In this document: positions 12,601 through 27,600 of the stretch, piece by piece
Layout of the letters: each line of letters starts with the position of its first letter
Numbering within the stretch: position 1 is the first letter of the stretch
Assembly: GCA_013396635.1 (NCBI GenBank)
Contig: WBMW01005029.1
Location: forward strand, 661,508 to 725,507
Source: Penelope pileata
Lineage: Eukaryota; Chordata; Aves; Galliformes; Cracidae
DNA: 64,000 nt
Reading direction: 5' to 3'
Translations under genes and position numbers: made by a program
Notes under the pieces: generated by a model
What the model was told of the DNA's origin: nothing
The model's database searches: none
Seen by the model: only the letters and a program-made list of their open reading frames with translations

Positions 12601-15600
12601 TAATTTGTCTTAAGTTCTTAAGTTAATAAAATTAGCTTTCATCAGAATATGACAACCCTTTTTTTTTTTTTTTTTTTACAGTTTGCCATACACATACGAG
12701 ATAAGATTCAGACCTAATGCATTTTTACAAACTACCACAAGATGTCTCTAATTCACTGAAATCTTCAATGTGACTTCAACCAACGAGACGGTATTTATAT
12801 ACCACCTAAATCTGGTACGTATTCATTATGTTGTGAAGACACATATTTGGTGTTATTTTTTTATGTATTTAAAATATTGGAAAAAATATTTACAAATGCA
12901 TTATAATTAAGATACTGTAGTGTATCATCTAATAATCTTTAAAAATAGTAATTATTAACTTCATTGAAATTGTAAGTAATAAGCAATTTGAAGGTGCATG
13001 AGATATATTTTTGAAAAGTTTCCATGTCATTGGGAGAAGCTCAGTTAAAATATTTCTGAAGTACAGGAAAACAATCACACTACAACACCACATAACATTT
13101 TCTGCCTTTCTAAAGAGCTTTCTAAAGATTCTGCCTTCTAAAGAGAAGAAAGTTAAACTGTAACATACACTTTGACATCACTCATGAGTCTGGCAAAAAG
13201 ACTTATTGAATTAAAGACTGTGTTCACAGGAGTAAGTTGGGAGCATACATTTGAACAGCGGCTACATAAGAAGTAGTTTATCAGTTTATCAGGGTGGGGA
13301 GGAGCTGGGAGGGAAGGGGCAGGATGGGAAGCATGCTCTAGCATGCTTCACTTTACCAGGAATGCTTAAATTCATTGAGACAGAGTTCAGTGGTGTGGGA
13401 GCTCCTGTAGGCAGAAGAATAATTAAATACTACCTTAGCCTCCAAACACTGCTAAATATCAAGTACTGAAACCTAGTAGAGAGGATTTTTTTTTAAGTAA
13501 ACTCATGGAATTCCATTCCACAAATCTAAGCCTTAGGATACTGAGTGTTGTCACAACGTTTATTCTCTCCACAGATACAGACCTAGTCTACTTTTGTTTC
13601 AGATACTCAAACTGAAACAACCTATGGGATATCATTTTTCAGAATAGAAATATTTTGAAAAATATGAGCAAAAGATAAACAGCTCAACCTCCCAAATATG
13701 TCATGCTAGTAACCCATAACTACGAAATCCATCTATTAACTTCCTATTTATTGAAATTCTCTCTGTTAGATAAATGTAGATATCCTCTTGGCTACATCCA
13801 ATTTCTCACTAGAGGTGATAGTCCAATTAATATAGTACTTCAGATATATGTTTTCTTACATCATTAGGAGCTTTGTCCTGCTTCTCATGCTTTTCCCGGT
13901 CATAAGCCATCTTTTTCAGAAGCTTCTTCATAGCTTTGTCCTTTTTCTCCTTCTTCTGGCTTTCAGTGTTTTGTTTTCTCACTTGGTTAACAATAAACTT
14001 GGGAATCTAGATGAATATAGATAGTAAGTATGAACATCCGCATCATTTCCATAAATAACTAACTTAACAAAACATTATACATTTACAGATTGTCAGGTAG
14101 GACTGGAAAAAAAATATATATTTCAAATAGTAATTAAAGATTCAAATAATATAAAACTATCAAATAACTTTAAAAAGCCACTGCACTTGTGATATTGTAT
14201 CCCTGTCAGAGGAAGAGAAGTGGAATCGTACAGTTTTTACTTTCTTAAGCCAAAAAAAAAAAATCACTCAACACAGCCTGTACAATGATGATAGTAACTT
14301 TTCCACACATGTAGCAAAGATCAAGATTGTTTAAAGGTGCTGATGAACAACAAAGCTTGAAGTTCCCCAGTCTGTCCATGTCAGAGCTTTCTTGAGATCA
14401 TGACACAAGTCCGTGTTTTTATAGGAACATACTTTATATAATACAAAGTCTGGCCCAAAATTCTGGATTTAAACACTAAGTTGCCTGTGAGTATCTCTTG
14501 GCAGAAAAGAATAAATTCCTTGTAACAATGCACACCAATAGAACAAATACAAGGATCCCCCAAGGACTTATTTTTGAGTTCACTTACGGTACATTCTAAA
14601 TATTAAAACTCCGACCATCAGAGCTTAACCATAATATGTAATGATTCTATTTTACTCCCATCAGAGTTACCTATGAGAAAGAACCCAGCTGGATGGGGCT
14701 GATCTTTCTCTAAATCATGGAAATAAGTTCACATTACTTCTTTATTCAGATGCTTTGTTTGTGATATTTATGGGTTCTTCTCCCTCTTAGGAATACACTT
14801 ACTGTCCAGAGAAGTTTTTGGTACTGAATCATAAAGCGCATGACATTTGCTGTTCCAGCTGCCATAACAAACTCGCTTTGTTCAATAGTCTTTGAGCCAA
14901 AACCATGAAATGTGAAAAGGTTTGGGGCCATCACCATTGCAACGTTGTTTAGCGTCATTTTGTTTTTGTCTCGATGATCAATTACCCTTTGGAGAAATTC
15001 AAGCAGTACCTGAAAGTACAGCAGAATTTAAAGTTTAACTTTGCACATAAAAAAGTAAACGTGTCATGTGTTCTTGGAAAACTCTCTTTATTCCTAATAA
15101 CACCACATTTTAAAAAAATTATAAGAAGTGTGCAAATATTTCTTCACAAGACCACAGTACAAGCTTTAAGTAATGAAGTAAATCATTCTTGTTAATTTCA
15201 TGGATAACATTTTCAAAAGCATTTAAGTGACTTCAAAGCTCTGTACAGTAACACTTCTTATGTAGATGCATAAATAGCATCCTCCAGATACTTTTGAAAA
15301 TGTTACTATTGTTTTCTCTTAAAATGAAAGTGAACACAATAATGCCAGCTGCCATGCTTATGGAAATGTGGAGTGGCTTGTTCTGTAAGGCACATGAATC
15401 ATGAGTAAGCCACTCAATTGTGAATGACAGGTAGCTAGTTACAAACTGTCAGTCTTCAATGAATTCACTTCCAGACATTGGTAACTATACTCAGGAATCT
15501 TTCACTGTGCTTCCACACATCAAGTTAACTCAAAAAGAAAGTTATGTTTAAACAACAAAAACTAATAGTATTTCCTGGCAGTTGTAGAAGATACTCTGTA

Positions 15601-18600
15601 TCCTGTACAAATCCTGCAAATTCACTTTTAATTGTAGCAGTTTTAATAGTAAATATTTTCTGAAAAAGATGGATAGCTTGGCTACAGAAGAACAAGCCCA
15701 GATAGGAAGTTTCTATGAGTGATGTGCTGCAAATTTCAGTAGGAAGTGTTAATTTGTTGTTTGTATAGTAGAAACAAAAGACAGATGTAAAAGTAGGGAA
15801 TAAAAACAAAGAGCTAAACTCATTTCATAAAAGCAAACACTAATCAATAGTATTCTAATACATCTTATTTTTTGCACTGAAAACAATGACTGCTGCTGCT
15901 AAGAAAAAGAAGAAAAAGATAAGAAACTTGTAAGAGAAGAGGTCATTCAATGGGAGATTGCTATTACTACTAGTATCTCCTGGAAAAATTTCAAGTCATA
16001 CTCTTAAACTCATTTGGGAGGAATTAGGGTCCTAAGTAATATTTTTTTCTGGAGTTCTGTGAAATACGAAAAAATAAAGAATCAATAGTTTCAGCATTAT
16101 CTTTGAACTGAAAAAAAAAGAATGTTGAAAGGCAACAGCATTCGTTATAGTCAAATCACAAAAACAGGCAAAATATTCACACAGGAAAAATTGCATTAGC
16201 AATTCTAACCTTCAGTGTGTCTCTGTTTGCTTCAGGTAGAAGGATAACCAAAAGATTCAAAGCTTGCAGCTGCTGTTTCTTCGTTGGAAGATCTGCCAAT
16301 AAAAGAAATGAACCTTAGTATTTTAAAATTGTCATTTGTCCTCTTCAGAAAGCATGATTTTAAAGTGGAAACCTCTTGCAAAATGCTGAATGCATACACA
16401 TGGCTTGTTGTCATAGTATGACAAAGGACTGCCAAATCCTTCTTTTCTGACACTTTTTTCCAAGCACTCCTGTGTGGTTCAGTTGCTGTATGACTCAACA
16501 GTCTTTTGGCAGTATTTTTTAGAGCCTTGTGATTCTCTATTTTGCAATGTTACAAGGGAAAACAAGTCAGCTAATGGTTCCTCCCTTTTTGAGCCTGTGC
16601 CCCGACTTTCAAAAGGGTATATTCAAAAGTGCTTTCACAGTTTCTCTTATCATCTTCACAGCTGCACTGTCTCCCAAGGCAGCCCCACAGAAACAGTGCC
16701 ACATGTTGCTGTGTAAGGCACCAGCAACATGAGCAGCAACAGTTGGAGCGGCAAACCAGTGCAGATAAAGCCAACAGCAGAGCTTAACACACATCTACAG
16801 CAGTCAGAGTCATTGCAAACATGGTAAGCTTTAAAGAAAAGAGACATTGGTTCTGCCTTTTGCCAGATTGGTGCATCATTCACTCAAGATGCAGGACACA
16901 TCCCTGCATTCCTCCATGTTCTAGGAAGGTCCCTAAGTCCTGGCAGTGTGGAGCACTGGAAAGCCCCAACACTCTCAGGTTTGTCACTTGCAATAAACTT
17001 CTTCCTGTCATGCTTTGGCAAGTCTCCCCAGCAGTTTCCTAATGAATCAGGCCTTACATAACACAAGTGAAGAAGGACCTGCACCTGACGCAGTTTTATT
17101 ACACTATTTCAAAGCTCAACTGGTTTTGTGGACTCCAATGAGATTCCAACTGAACGGCTATTTCAAACACATATCATCCAAACATATTTGGGAGATACTG
17201 CAAAAAAAAGTTCACCCATGATATAAAAACAGCTTGATGACTACTTTCTACCATAATAAAAATTAAAGATATGAATAAATGAATGATAAATTACACAATC
17301 ATTTAAAACACACAAATAGTGACAACACTGTACTTGCCTTCTTAGAAAGACATGCATTAAAAGTAAGGATTAAATTAAAGTTCCAAAACCCCACGTCACA
17401 ATGCTCTAAAAGCAACGAGAATCAATCTTTTCTTAGGAAAGTAAGTAAAAACACAATTGCGAAACAATTAAAATTCACTACTTAAATGAAAGTTTTTCAT
17501 CTGTTCACTTAAATAATGTTTTAGTTCTTTACATTATTTAAATTAACAGGTTGAATTGTTTAAACTAAGTCATTTAAATATTTAAATAGCAGAAGTCTAA
17601 CCTCACTAATTAAACATACTATCATGAAAAATACTGTTTACTGTCACAAAGATGGCCCTTTATCTCTAACACCTAATCTTACTGTTCACAGTCAATACAA
17701 TGGGCAGACAACTTAAATAATAGGAGGCTACAAAGTGTTATGTCTGTTTTATATCAAATCCTTTGTCTCCACGTATTTTGCATCCTGTTACCTGAGTATT
17801 TTCTGGGTAAGTAAAACCACATAAACCTTTAGACAGCTCAGGAGCGGCAAGCAGAACCTGTCCTGGCTCCAGCCAGTGTCTGTTAAGTGGAACAACCTTG
17901 AGGAACTGTTAGCTGCCAGCACCATCTGAAAGCATTCTGGCCTGCTTTAACTTCCTGCTCAGTGCTGCAAAATCAACACCACTATGTAACAGGCTTAAGC
18001 TCCAGCCCCCAGCTCACATTGGTGGAAGGCCTGCATCCTTGAAAAAAGCTCCCAACCTGGAGGGTGGAACAGTGTGTAGTTTTGAAGAATAACTGCCTGT
18101 CTGCCAGACCATGGAAATTCTCTCAAAGTGCCCTTAGAAATGAGCCATCACTCAGCCCACAAAAAGGCAGGAATAGATTTGTCTGAAACCAACACTCCCG
18201 TGTTGACTGGGGAGTTAATGGATGTGGATTCTCCCTCCTGATTCACTATCACCAAGCTGCTCTCTTTATATTACAACTTGTACGCTTGCTGTCTTGGTGA
18301 CCAGTTGGCAAGGACGATGTTTTCACAGGAACTTGCTGATCCCAAGGGATCAGGGATGATCAGCAGTTCTGACAATTCTGATCTAACCTTCCCTGTTGCA
18401 AATGAATAAAATACCCTCCATTTACTATGCTAAACAGTATGCATTACCATGTGTTTTTACTTTGTGCAGAACTATTGTATCTTTGATTATTGTTTTCTTT
18501 TGAAACATTGTTCGCAAACTGATACCACCTTGCACAATTTTCTTTTAATTCCTCTATACCTCCTAAACACTATTGAAGACATAGCAGAAAGTAACAACGT

Positions 18601-21600
18601 ACTTTCACCTTATGTGCAAACTATTAAAGCAGATGTTCCATGAAAAATATTGTTTGCACATGAGCAAAGATATGCGTTTTTTTCTGATGATAAATAATAT
18701 TTGAAGTGTTTTTTGTTTCACATATTATTAGTGAAAATGCTGGTATGGTAAAGAAGCTCTTCTCTGCACTGTTAACATTTCTTTGCAGCTGAGACAGAAA
18801 GGACACTACTCACTCTGTACATCTTGGAAAGCTTTGAGATATTCTACTGTGAGGAGTGGCTGAGGCAGTTCACGGATGAAGAGTTTTAAAAGACTTGCTG
18901 CATCATGTTGCTTTACATTTTCCCAGTTGAAAGTCCCTTCGTAAAATTTTGCTTCCAGTTCTTGGCAAAGACTCTGAAAAACAGTAGATACAGAGAACAC
19001 CAATAACACTTGGCTGCTGGAAGTTATGCATTATACACACAGCAATGTTTTCCTTACTTTGAAAGGGGTAAAAAAATAAAAGGAACATCTGAAATACCAC
19101 TTAACTCCAGCTGCTGCCGATATTTTGCTAGAAAAAGACAAACTGGAGATCAGAAGCACTGAAAACAAACAAGTAGTAATAGGCAGCAGATTGCCAAAGC
19201 ATATAGGAAGAAATCCCATGGGCCTGCCTCAGGGCCATATGGAATATACTATAAGAACGAGATCCCATATTCATTCATATAAGGGTTATGGCCTCTCCTC
19301 CCTCCAAAATATTAAGATGTGGCTGACATAATCAACTATCCTGAAACTACATACCAAAGGGTACTGCCTTAATGCACGCATGACCATTTTCATAGACAAA
19401 TATGCCAATTATACACACTGACACAGTTTCCCATCAAAATATACATTAAGGTGAGGCTGGTTCTCTTTTTGAAGTACAGGGAAAAGATTTGGGTGACTGA
19501 CAGATGGGTGGCTTGCCATCTGCAGGGAACATCACACTGCTGGACAGACACAGCTTTGCGTTGCACTGGATGTTAAACATGCTCCTATAGAAGGAGAATC
19601 TACTGCAAAACGTGGTTTTGCATGAATAGCAGCACAATAAACAGCACTGAATGATACCTCGTAAATCCGGGGTTAGGAGAGCACAGGATGCTGCTGGCAG
19701 GAGAGATCACTGTAGACTCACCCTGCTGCCATGACAGTGCTACAACTGGGCTTCTAGAGACATAAGAATGAGAACACTCTGCAACGACTGAGTCACTTTT
19801 AGTCCCCCTTAAGCATCAGCCCCAGCCCTGCACCCACTTCATTTGTCTTCCACTTGCAGAATGGGAACCAGCCTCAGTGTCTCTACCCCAGTGAGGCCAG
19901 TGGCCCTGCAGGCACTTCTCAGTAAGGTTCTCCCTTCTTCTTGCCTAAGTTCTTCCAGACAGAAATGAGTACAGAGATGCTTGTTTGTTTTGCAAAGTAC
20001 GTGACTCAAAGTGAGGGAAAGTGCTATGGAAAAATATGGCCTCAATTATTTATCTGGACAAGAATTATTATTTATCTTAATTATTTATCTGGACAAGAAT
20101 GGCACGTTGGATAGAGAGTACCAGATGCGTTTTTAAGATACTGTTCTCACTGAATTTACCTTTGTCCAGATGGAAAATTGATCTATGTCCAAAGAAAATG
20201 TGGACACAGGTTGACAGAAAAATTGAATGTTCTCAACTGTCCTCTGGAGAAATCTGTCTCCATGGATAGCGTACAAGGTTCAACAGCGCTAAGATACTCA
20301 GATGTCTAAAGTCAAGTGTCCCATCAACAAAAGCAAGCTTTAGAAATAAAGATGAAAATTTTCCCACTGAGACTCACCAGCTCCTACACCCAAATTCATA
20401 CTAAATAACCGTGGCTATGCAGGATTAAAAACTAGATAAAATGAATTGTTTTATCTGAGAGGCAAGAACAGAAATGTCAACTACACATCCTAATGGACCA
20501 ATGCATAGATGTCAAAGTAAATGTATTTAACTATGGGGTATTATAAATATGCAATATATTTTCTTAATTATAACTATAAAAACTATAGAATAAAATAGAA
20601 AAATATTTTCTTCAGATTATCTGTATCATTCGATAAAGCTACTTAAGAAGGATTTTTTTTTCTTTTTCCTACAGGAGAAAAAAAGTTTAAGAAAATTAGA
20701 GAGAATATCAGTCCTTCAGTATGTCGAATTCTTTGTTTTTCTATAAAGTTTTCCATTTAAATAAGTAAAAGAATGCAACATCTTTGCTAACAAAACAACT
20801 ATTTAATTCAAAGAAGCAGTTCCTACAAATAAATAGGCCAAAAATTAACGAAAGCCAAATAGTTAATGATCCCCTGTCTGGGAAATTGTATTAAATTGAT
20901 ACAGATCAAGGAATAAACAAATAAACAAAATCATTCCAAAGTCATTCCAGTATGCAGAACTGATGAAGAGTGGAAAATAAAGAATGAAGGAAAGTTGCAA
21001 ACAAAAAAAACTTAGTTACTGGTAACTATAATAAACAAAGGCATTTTCCATAATATTTCCTTCTTTGATTTGTTTCTAATGAACCAGCTGCTGGACAAAG
21101 TTTGACATAACAGAGGCTGGCAGTCATCTTCGGACAGCTGAATCCACTTAAATTATCCTTTCTGTTTAGCATTTAAGGCCAGTTCAGACCATCTTTTTCA
21201 CACATTGACTCTTGGCATGAATCATACCGTGTATTTAGTTGCCTGCATTAAGGCAAACACTGGGGAAGAGTATGTGAGTAATTGGCACTCATTCAGCAAA
21301 GTGTCAGAGTGAACAGACGTGCCTAACAAGACTGTGCTTAGAGAGCTGAGAAGTTAGTTTGCTGTTCATAAAAATGAATCTGAGAGGTTCTTCAGTGCGT
21401 GCTGCCTGCCTTGCCCTGTAACACAGGTTAAGTCTAGCTATTAAAGCAAGCTCACAATGCCAGAAAAAAGCTTCCTCCTGAGGTAGAAAGACTGTGTATG
21501 AACTGTTCAGATGATTAAGCTGGTTCAAGGAAAAAAGCAGGAGGCTGGAAAGCTTGTGCCAAGAATTAATGAGATTTTGGCACAACTCAATCTGAAACAT

Positions 21601-24600
21601 TGCCTTGACTCTGCTTCCAACATGAACCTTCTCCAAAACTACGCTGGATCAAACCATCAGCTTCCTGCCTAATATAACTCGGTTTTCACCGTCAAAAGAT
21701 TTTGCTTTCTGTTTTTGAAGATTTTAATAACAATCAGGCTTCAAAAAATATTTCTGCAACAAAATAAAATCCGTGAGTGCAGATAAGCTTTTGGGGGTGC
21801 TAAGAATCCACATAATGTTTTACCTTTACTCTTGTTGCAACTCCTGGTATTCTAAGAAGTCCTTCTGTTTCCAGAGTTGTCTCTTCTATCTGGGAAATCA
21901 GCTGTCAAACACAAACCAAACTGCATGAATGAAGATGCCAATTAAAAATTATTGATAGATGGTTCTAATATACTGGATTCTTTGTGTATGTACATCTGTG
22001 TGTACATATATAACACATAAACACATAAACACAGTTTAGAAATGGATTAGAGTTGTTGTAGATGTAGAATAAAACCTTTAATATGTCTCTTACCCATTCT
22101 TTGAATACTACTAAGGAGTTTTTCTATTTCATTAAAAAATAAAACTGTATTATCTATAGATCTCCTTCAGACACTGAAGCAGTTTTTTTTTTCCAAAACT
22201 ACTCAGGCTTCAGAAATAACCATGATTGTTACCCTTGCTAGAATGTCTCTGATTCAAAAAAATTAAGGTACAACTGGAGATACAGTACTAACTTTCTCAC
22301 AAATACTTTTCGCCTTTACTAGAGCAGATCCAAGCATTTTTATATAGTACTAAGATCTACATACTCTAGAATACACCAGTAATAACTCACAGTACACATA
22401 AATTGGAGACTAGTTGCAAACTTTAACTCAAGATATGTCTGATACAAAGCAAAGTATCACACTTGCTAAACTAATAATAAAGCTGCAAATAAAAGTTAAG
22501 ATAACATTGACTGGAGTAATATATTGAAAGCTTTGCTACAGGGACCAAATAAATTCAGGACAAAATGTTATTGTCATTTACAGGCATGGAACAAGCCGAC
22601 TTATTTGTCCTTAATTACCTTTTGAAAAATCAGTGGAATCTTTGTGCCTGGCACCTTCTTCTGATCCTGTTCCAGTAAAACTGACAGTGGGACACCAAAC
22701 AAGCCACAGTCTGAAGAATAAAGCAAAACAAACTGAAATATTACCCATATCTGTTCCAATACATGAGATAATGGCATGAGACCATATTTTGGAAGCAATA
22801 AGCCTATTCAATACATTGAGAGCTATTAAACTCTTGTTCAAAGTGGTTGAATGTTTCCATCAATCAAGTCATTACAAAAAGCATTCTGGTTAAAGTGACT
22901 CATTCATCTCTTCCTTCAGCCATAAATCAAGACTCTTCTGTTTTGGCTTCTAATTGTCACCTGCATATTCTGCAGTTCAGTGAAGCTGTTGTGGTTTGAC
23001 CCAGCAAAGTGAGTAAATGAAGCATCTGCGTGGTTTTGTTTTGTAGAATGGTTCTGATGATGACCCTGGAATGCAGATCTTCCATCATTCACTGCAAATT
23101 ATTATAGTCAAGATCCAAAAGATATGAGTAAAATATCCAACAACTTGGCTACTAAAATGAAACAGATGTAATTATCATCCAGAGTTATGCTCAGCACCTC
23201 CCTACGAGAGTTTTAAGAGAAGAGCTTTTCAGCCCTTCATGTGCTTTTGCATTACACAAGACTACCACAATAGCAAGATGAGCACCTTGTTTTAGTTTTT
23301 TGTTGTTGTTTTTTAAAAAAAGGTAAAACTACAGTTAAGTCTGGTTTGGAAAATGGTCTTTACAAGGCACTAAGTTAGCACAAATGATAAATAAAATGCA
23401 ATTTAGTCTCTGTTAATCTAGCCTTGATGAAAAATTATCCTTAGTCTTGAAGTAAATGGGACATCCACGTGTTTATGCGCCAGCTCAATAGACAGGAATG
23501 ACTTCTGAAGGACAACTATACTAGCAACTACTAACCCAAAGTGTGTTGCGAATGAACTTCTCTGTCAAAAGAACTGATAACTGCTGCAGGTGCAATTTTT
23601 CCGAAACAGCATATAGTCCTATATATAGCTATCGAGCACAGAACAGCAGCTGTAATTACTAAAAAGATGTCAGCCCTTGAGGAAATGTGATATATACCAA
23701 AGAAACATCATATGCAGTACCACCTCAAGCAGTTCTTGTATCTCTATCAAAATAAAAAGTTTACCAATAAAATATGTAGACTCACATATACATCCAATAG
23801 TTATACTTCATAGTTATACTATCTTGAAGATCTTGTCAATAACAAAAGTTTCTACTAGGATGAAGTTGGAGAAACAAACTGTAGGGGGCCAATAAAAAGG
23901 CTGGGTTGGCAGCAGCACAGCATTCCACAGAAGAATCACGTTTTTATCATCTTAATGTACTCAAGCACAAAGGGGAACAGTCAAGAGATCCACCATTGTA
24001 CCAATTAATTAGTCAAACAACACTTCCTGAGAGAAGAAGGGGTCAGGTAGAGCAACAAGGCACTGAAGTCATTACACTGCAAAGCAGATCTGTAGGTGAG
24101 GAAGTCTGACGTGTCATTGTCTTTTTCCCACACAATTCCATGAGTCTAGCCATTTTTTTAAATTTAGTGAAAACAAGGCTTTTAACCAATTCAATATTCT
24201 TCATGACTGCCTGTCGTTTACATAATGTTATGTATGAAATTCAATTAACAATAAGATTTGGTAAGAAGAATCAATTAAAACTAAGACACAAAACATAAGA
24301 AAGTTTTGTCTCTTTTCTGTGTACTAGTAATATCACAAGCACTTCTGCAAGAAAATACATTTAGGGGATCAAGGTCTCATAGATGTTTCTGTTTATTCCA
24401 TTTGCATTTAAAAAGTCATTTTCTACTACCAGGAAGCCAAGACTATATTCTGAAGAATCTGTTGTACCTTGCTGTATATATCTCAAGTCTTTCTGTTACT
24501 TTCAATTATTTAAAGTGAGCTATTGACCTGTCATGTTCACTGAACCTTGAGAACAGGGTTTTGGCCAAAGCAGGCTTGTGATTAACTAGTAACACATTTC

Positions 24601-27600
24601 AAGCTCTTGTAAAACATTTAGCAGAAGCCAGAAATACAGAAAGCAAACAAAGCAATGAAAACCTCTAGCATCTTGAAATTTGTTTCCATGCGTCCTAACC
24701 TTCCAAGAAAAGCACTGTGATTAGATATAAGTGTATATTCCATTGGCTTGTAGAGCAAAATGATACGTTGCAGCTGCCTCAAAATTCTCTGATAAAGCTC
24801 AAGTCTTCCACTTGGTGTGATGCCACTCAGAGTAGAAACTGCATTGTGGCCTGAGTAAATACTGGATGGGCACAGCTATGTGACACAGGAAAGTTTGCAC
24901 CAGACATAACAGGAAAGCAGGAGACAAAGGTTCCCAGCATCACCAGCCAAGGCAAGCATAAAGTCAGGTAGGAGTGGCACAATACCTACTCTCATAAGGG
25001 CAGGAAAAGAATACCCACAAAAAGCAAATACATCTGCCTTCTTGGGGAATATATGATTACACAGGAACTTTTGTGAAGCCATGCCTCCTGTACACCATGT
25101 TACTAAGGGGAAGGCCTCCCCTCCTCACTCCTTGGTTATCTGCTGGCATCTGGCCTGAGATTAACTTTATACAGAGAGAACAGCCCCTTAGCTAGAGTGA
25201 CTACGTGTGTGAACTTGCCTAAGATGCGCCCTGAGTTAAGGTGTATAATTAAGTGCTGTTCAATATTCAATGTTCACTATTTATATATTAATATAATCTT
25301 TCTGCTGGAAAGTCATAAATAACCAGATACATTTGTTTCATTGGATTAAAACAGATATTTGTTTCAGTATGTGAAGCACTGACTCACCTTTGGTTTTGAT
25401 TTTTACAGCTTTTTGCTGCTTGAATTCTGTCCCAAGAACGTCATAGAGAGCAGTCAATTCAATCAGTGCTAAAGAATAGACTTTCTTCATGTCCTGAGGG
25501 GCCAGGTCACCAATCTTTGTGGTACCCGTTTTGTCCTTTGGCAGTCTGAAATTCTAGAAGCAGAGATTTGTAGCATAGTGAATAATCCAAGTCATAACAA
25601 ATTACTTAGCTGGAAGGCTGTGCTCCCTTCAGGGCACAACATTTCATCATGAAGCCTGCTGCTACTAACTGAATCATGGGAGGAATCCCCTGAATAGTTT
25701 GCAAAGCAAACAAACTTAGAATCATAGGAGTACTTAGGTTGCTCACAACTTCTGGAGGTCATCTAATCCAACCGCTCACTCAAAGCAAGGCCAAATTCAA
25801 AATTGATCAGCTTGCTCATGTTGTTGTCCAACTGAATTTTGAAATCCTTCAATAACAGAAATTACGTAACCTCTGTGGGCAACCACTTTGGTGCTTAGCA
25901 CTCTCATGGAGAGCTGTCTTCTTTGCAAAATTGAAATTTCCCTTCTTGTCACTTGTGGCTATTGCCTCTTGTCCTTTCACTATGCACCTCCAACAAGAGT
26001 CTGGCTTTGTCTTGCTTGTAAAACCCCACCCACCCATCTTCTGTATCTTTTTGCAATTCTTAATGGTGGAAATAGCTGCCCATGCACAATCCTATGCATG
26101 TACAATTGGGATAGAAATTCCTCTGCGCTTAAGAGAGAATAAGAATAAAAAGCTCTCTTCTTAGGGAAGGGGGAGCCATAATGATGGATTGCGTCTATTG
26201 CAATGAACACTCAGAAGTTGCAGTCAGAGACCTATACAAAGAACTGAGTTCAGATGAAGAGGGAGACATTCCTAATTCTTACAGCTTTTTAACATCATCT
26301 TTCATCAGCGGGCTTCTAAGTTATACTATTGCCCATGACTGACATTAGCAGCATGCATGACTCAAAGCAGGAAGGCTGACAAGATTTCCTCTCCATTTGG
26401 AAAAAACAAATATTATACTCCAGAATGATTTTCTCATCCTTTAATGATCCAGTGATAGCACATCTGAATTGATGGCTATGGTGCATGGCTACAATTGTAC
26501 ATTCTTAAAGTGTACATAAACATAACCTACAAATTTTAGATATGTAGTCAGTTTCCTCCTGCCTTGAGGTTTCATTGACTTGTACAAACAAATGTTTAAA
26601 AATAGCTGCCAATGATGAAGGTACAACAAATCAAATTGTAGATTTAAATAGGTAACTCCCTTCCTTTTCCCAACATTTTGCCACTCCTTTCATCACTGAA
26701 GGAGAAATCCCATAGCCATGAGCATTGAGCAATCTTATGTAAGCCTAGCCAAAGGTACAGCTAAAGGCATATGTAGCATGCATGTAGATAAGTATACAAA
26801 AGTAAGCTTGAATGTAGCTGTCACTTCCCTGTTACAAGCTGCATTACAGAAATGTGACTCAAACACTTTAGAATCCGTTTCTAAATATCCATTAGTGTCT
26901 GGTTTATAATGTTTAAACTAGGATACAAGGGGTAATTACTATTTGAAGAACTGCAAATATCTTTATCTAAATTAAGTGTTTGAAGAACTGAAACATTATT
27001 ACTTCAGACACTAGGTTTACTCAGATGTGTTTGGATACACTGCTAGACAAAAGAGATGTTTTTCACACCAGTCATTAGTTCACATCATATGCATCTGCAC
27101 ATCCATTAAACATTAGGCCAAGAGAGGTGCTTGAAGACATGCCTGAGGATCACTGACAAATATCTTGGAGGATCTTGTATCTATGTGGATTCTTTCAGAA
27201 TGAGCCTTTTTTACTAAGTTGGAAAGTAAAACTGAGTACAAAGTAATCCTTAGCTTCCCGCCACTTCACTTCAGACTTCTACAGACCATTCTGTTCTTTA
27301 TTTTCATTCTCTACCTATTCGCATCAGATAACAGAACAAGGTTTTCACAGACATCTACTAACCCTTTTTAAATTATTACAGATATTAGCTATTACAGAGA
27401 TAAAGCATCTCACCTTGGATAACAAGAAAAAGGGATGTAAACAAATGAAACAAGGACACAGTTTGTGTGCAAATACAACTAAGCCACTAGTCCAGCTTAA
27501 TATTACTAGTTCATTATTTTGTACACATAAAGTGCATTTTGCTAAAATGACAATGACATACATAAAAGTATAAAAGTAGTAATTCTCATGTTACTAAGAA

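Larger units (their letters stand above)
8281..13859 (-). other. ARHGAP18 intron 12
   Basis: The largest 3'-half intron (5.6 kb). It has a CR1 fragment at 9509-10250, a 22-base A-run (12493-12514) and a 19-base T-run (12659-12677). A small tandem array of ttctaaag-type units lies near 13110-13145. The remaining sequence is AT-rich with no conserved frame. Confidence 0.8.

Noticed and set aside
22985..23040. ttgtggtttgacccagcaaa string resembling the start of an avian ERV LTR
   Set aside because: No LTR body, paired LTR, poly(A) signal at the right distance or target duplication could be followed, so the match is too short.
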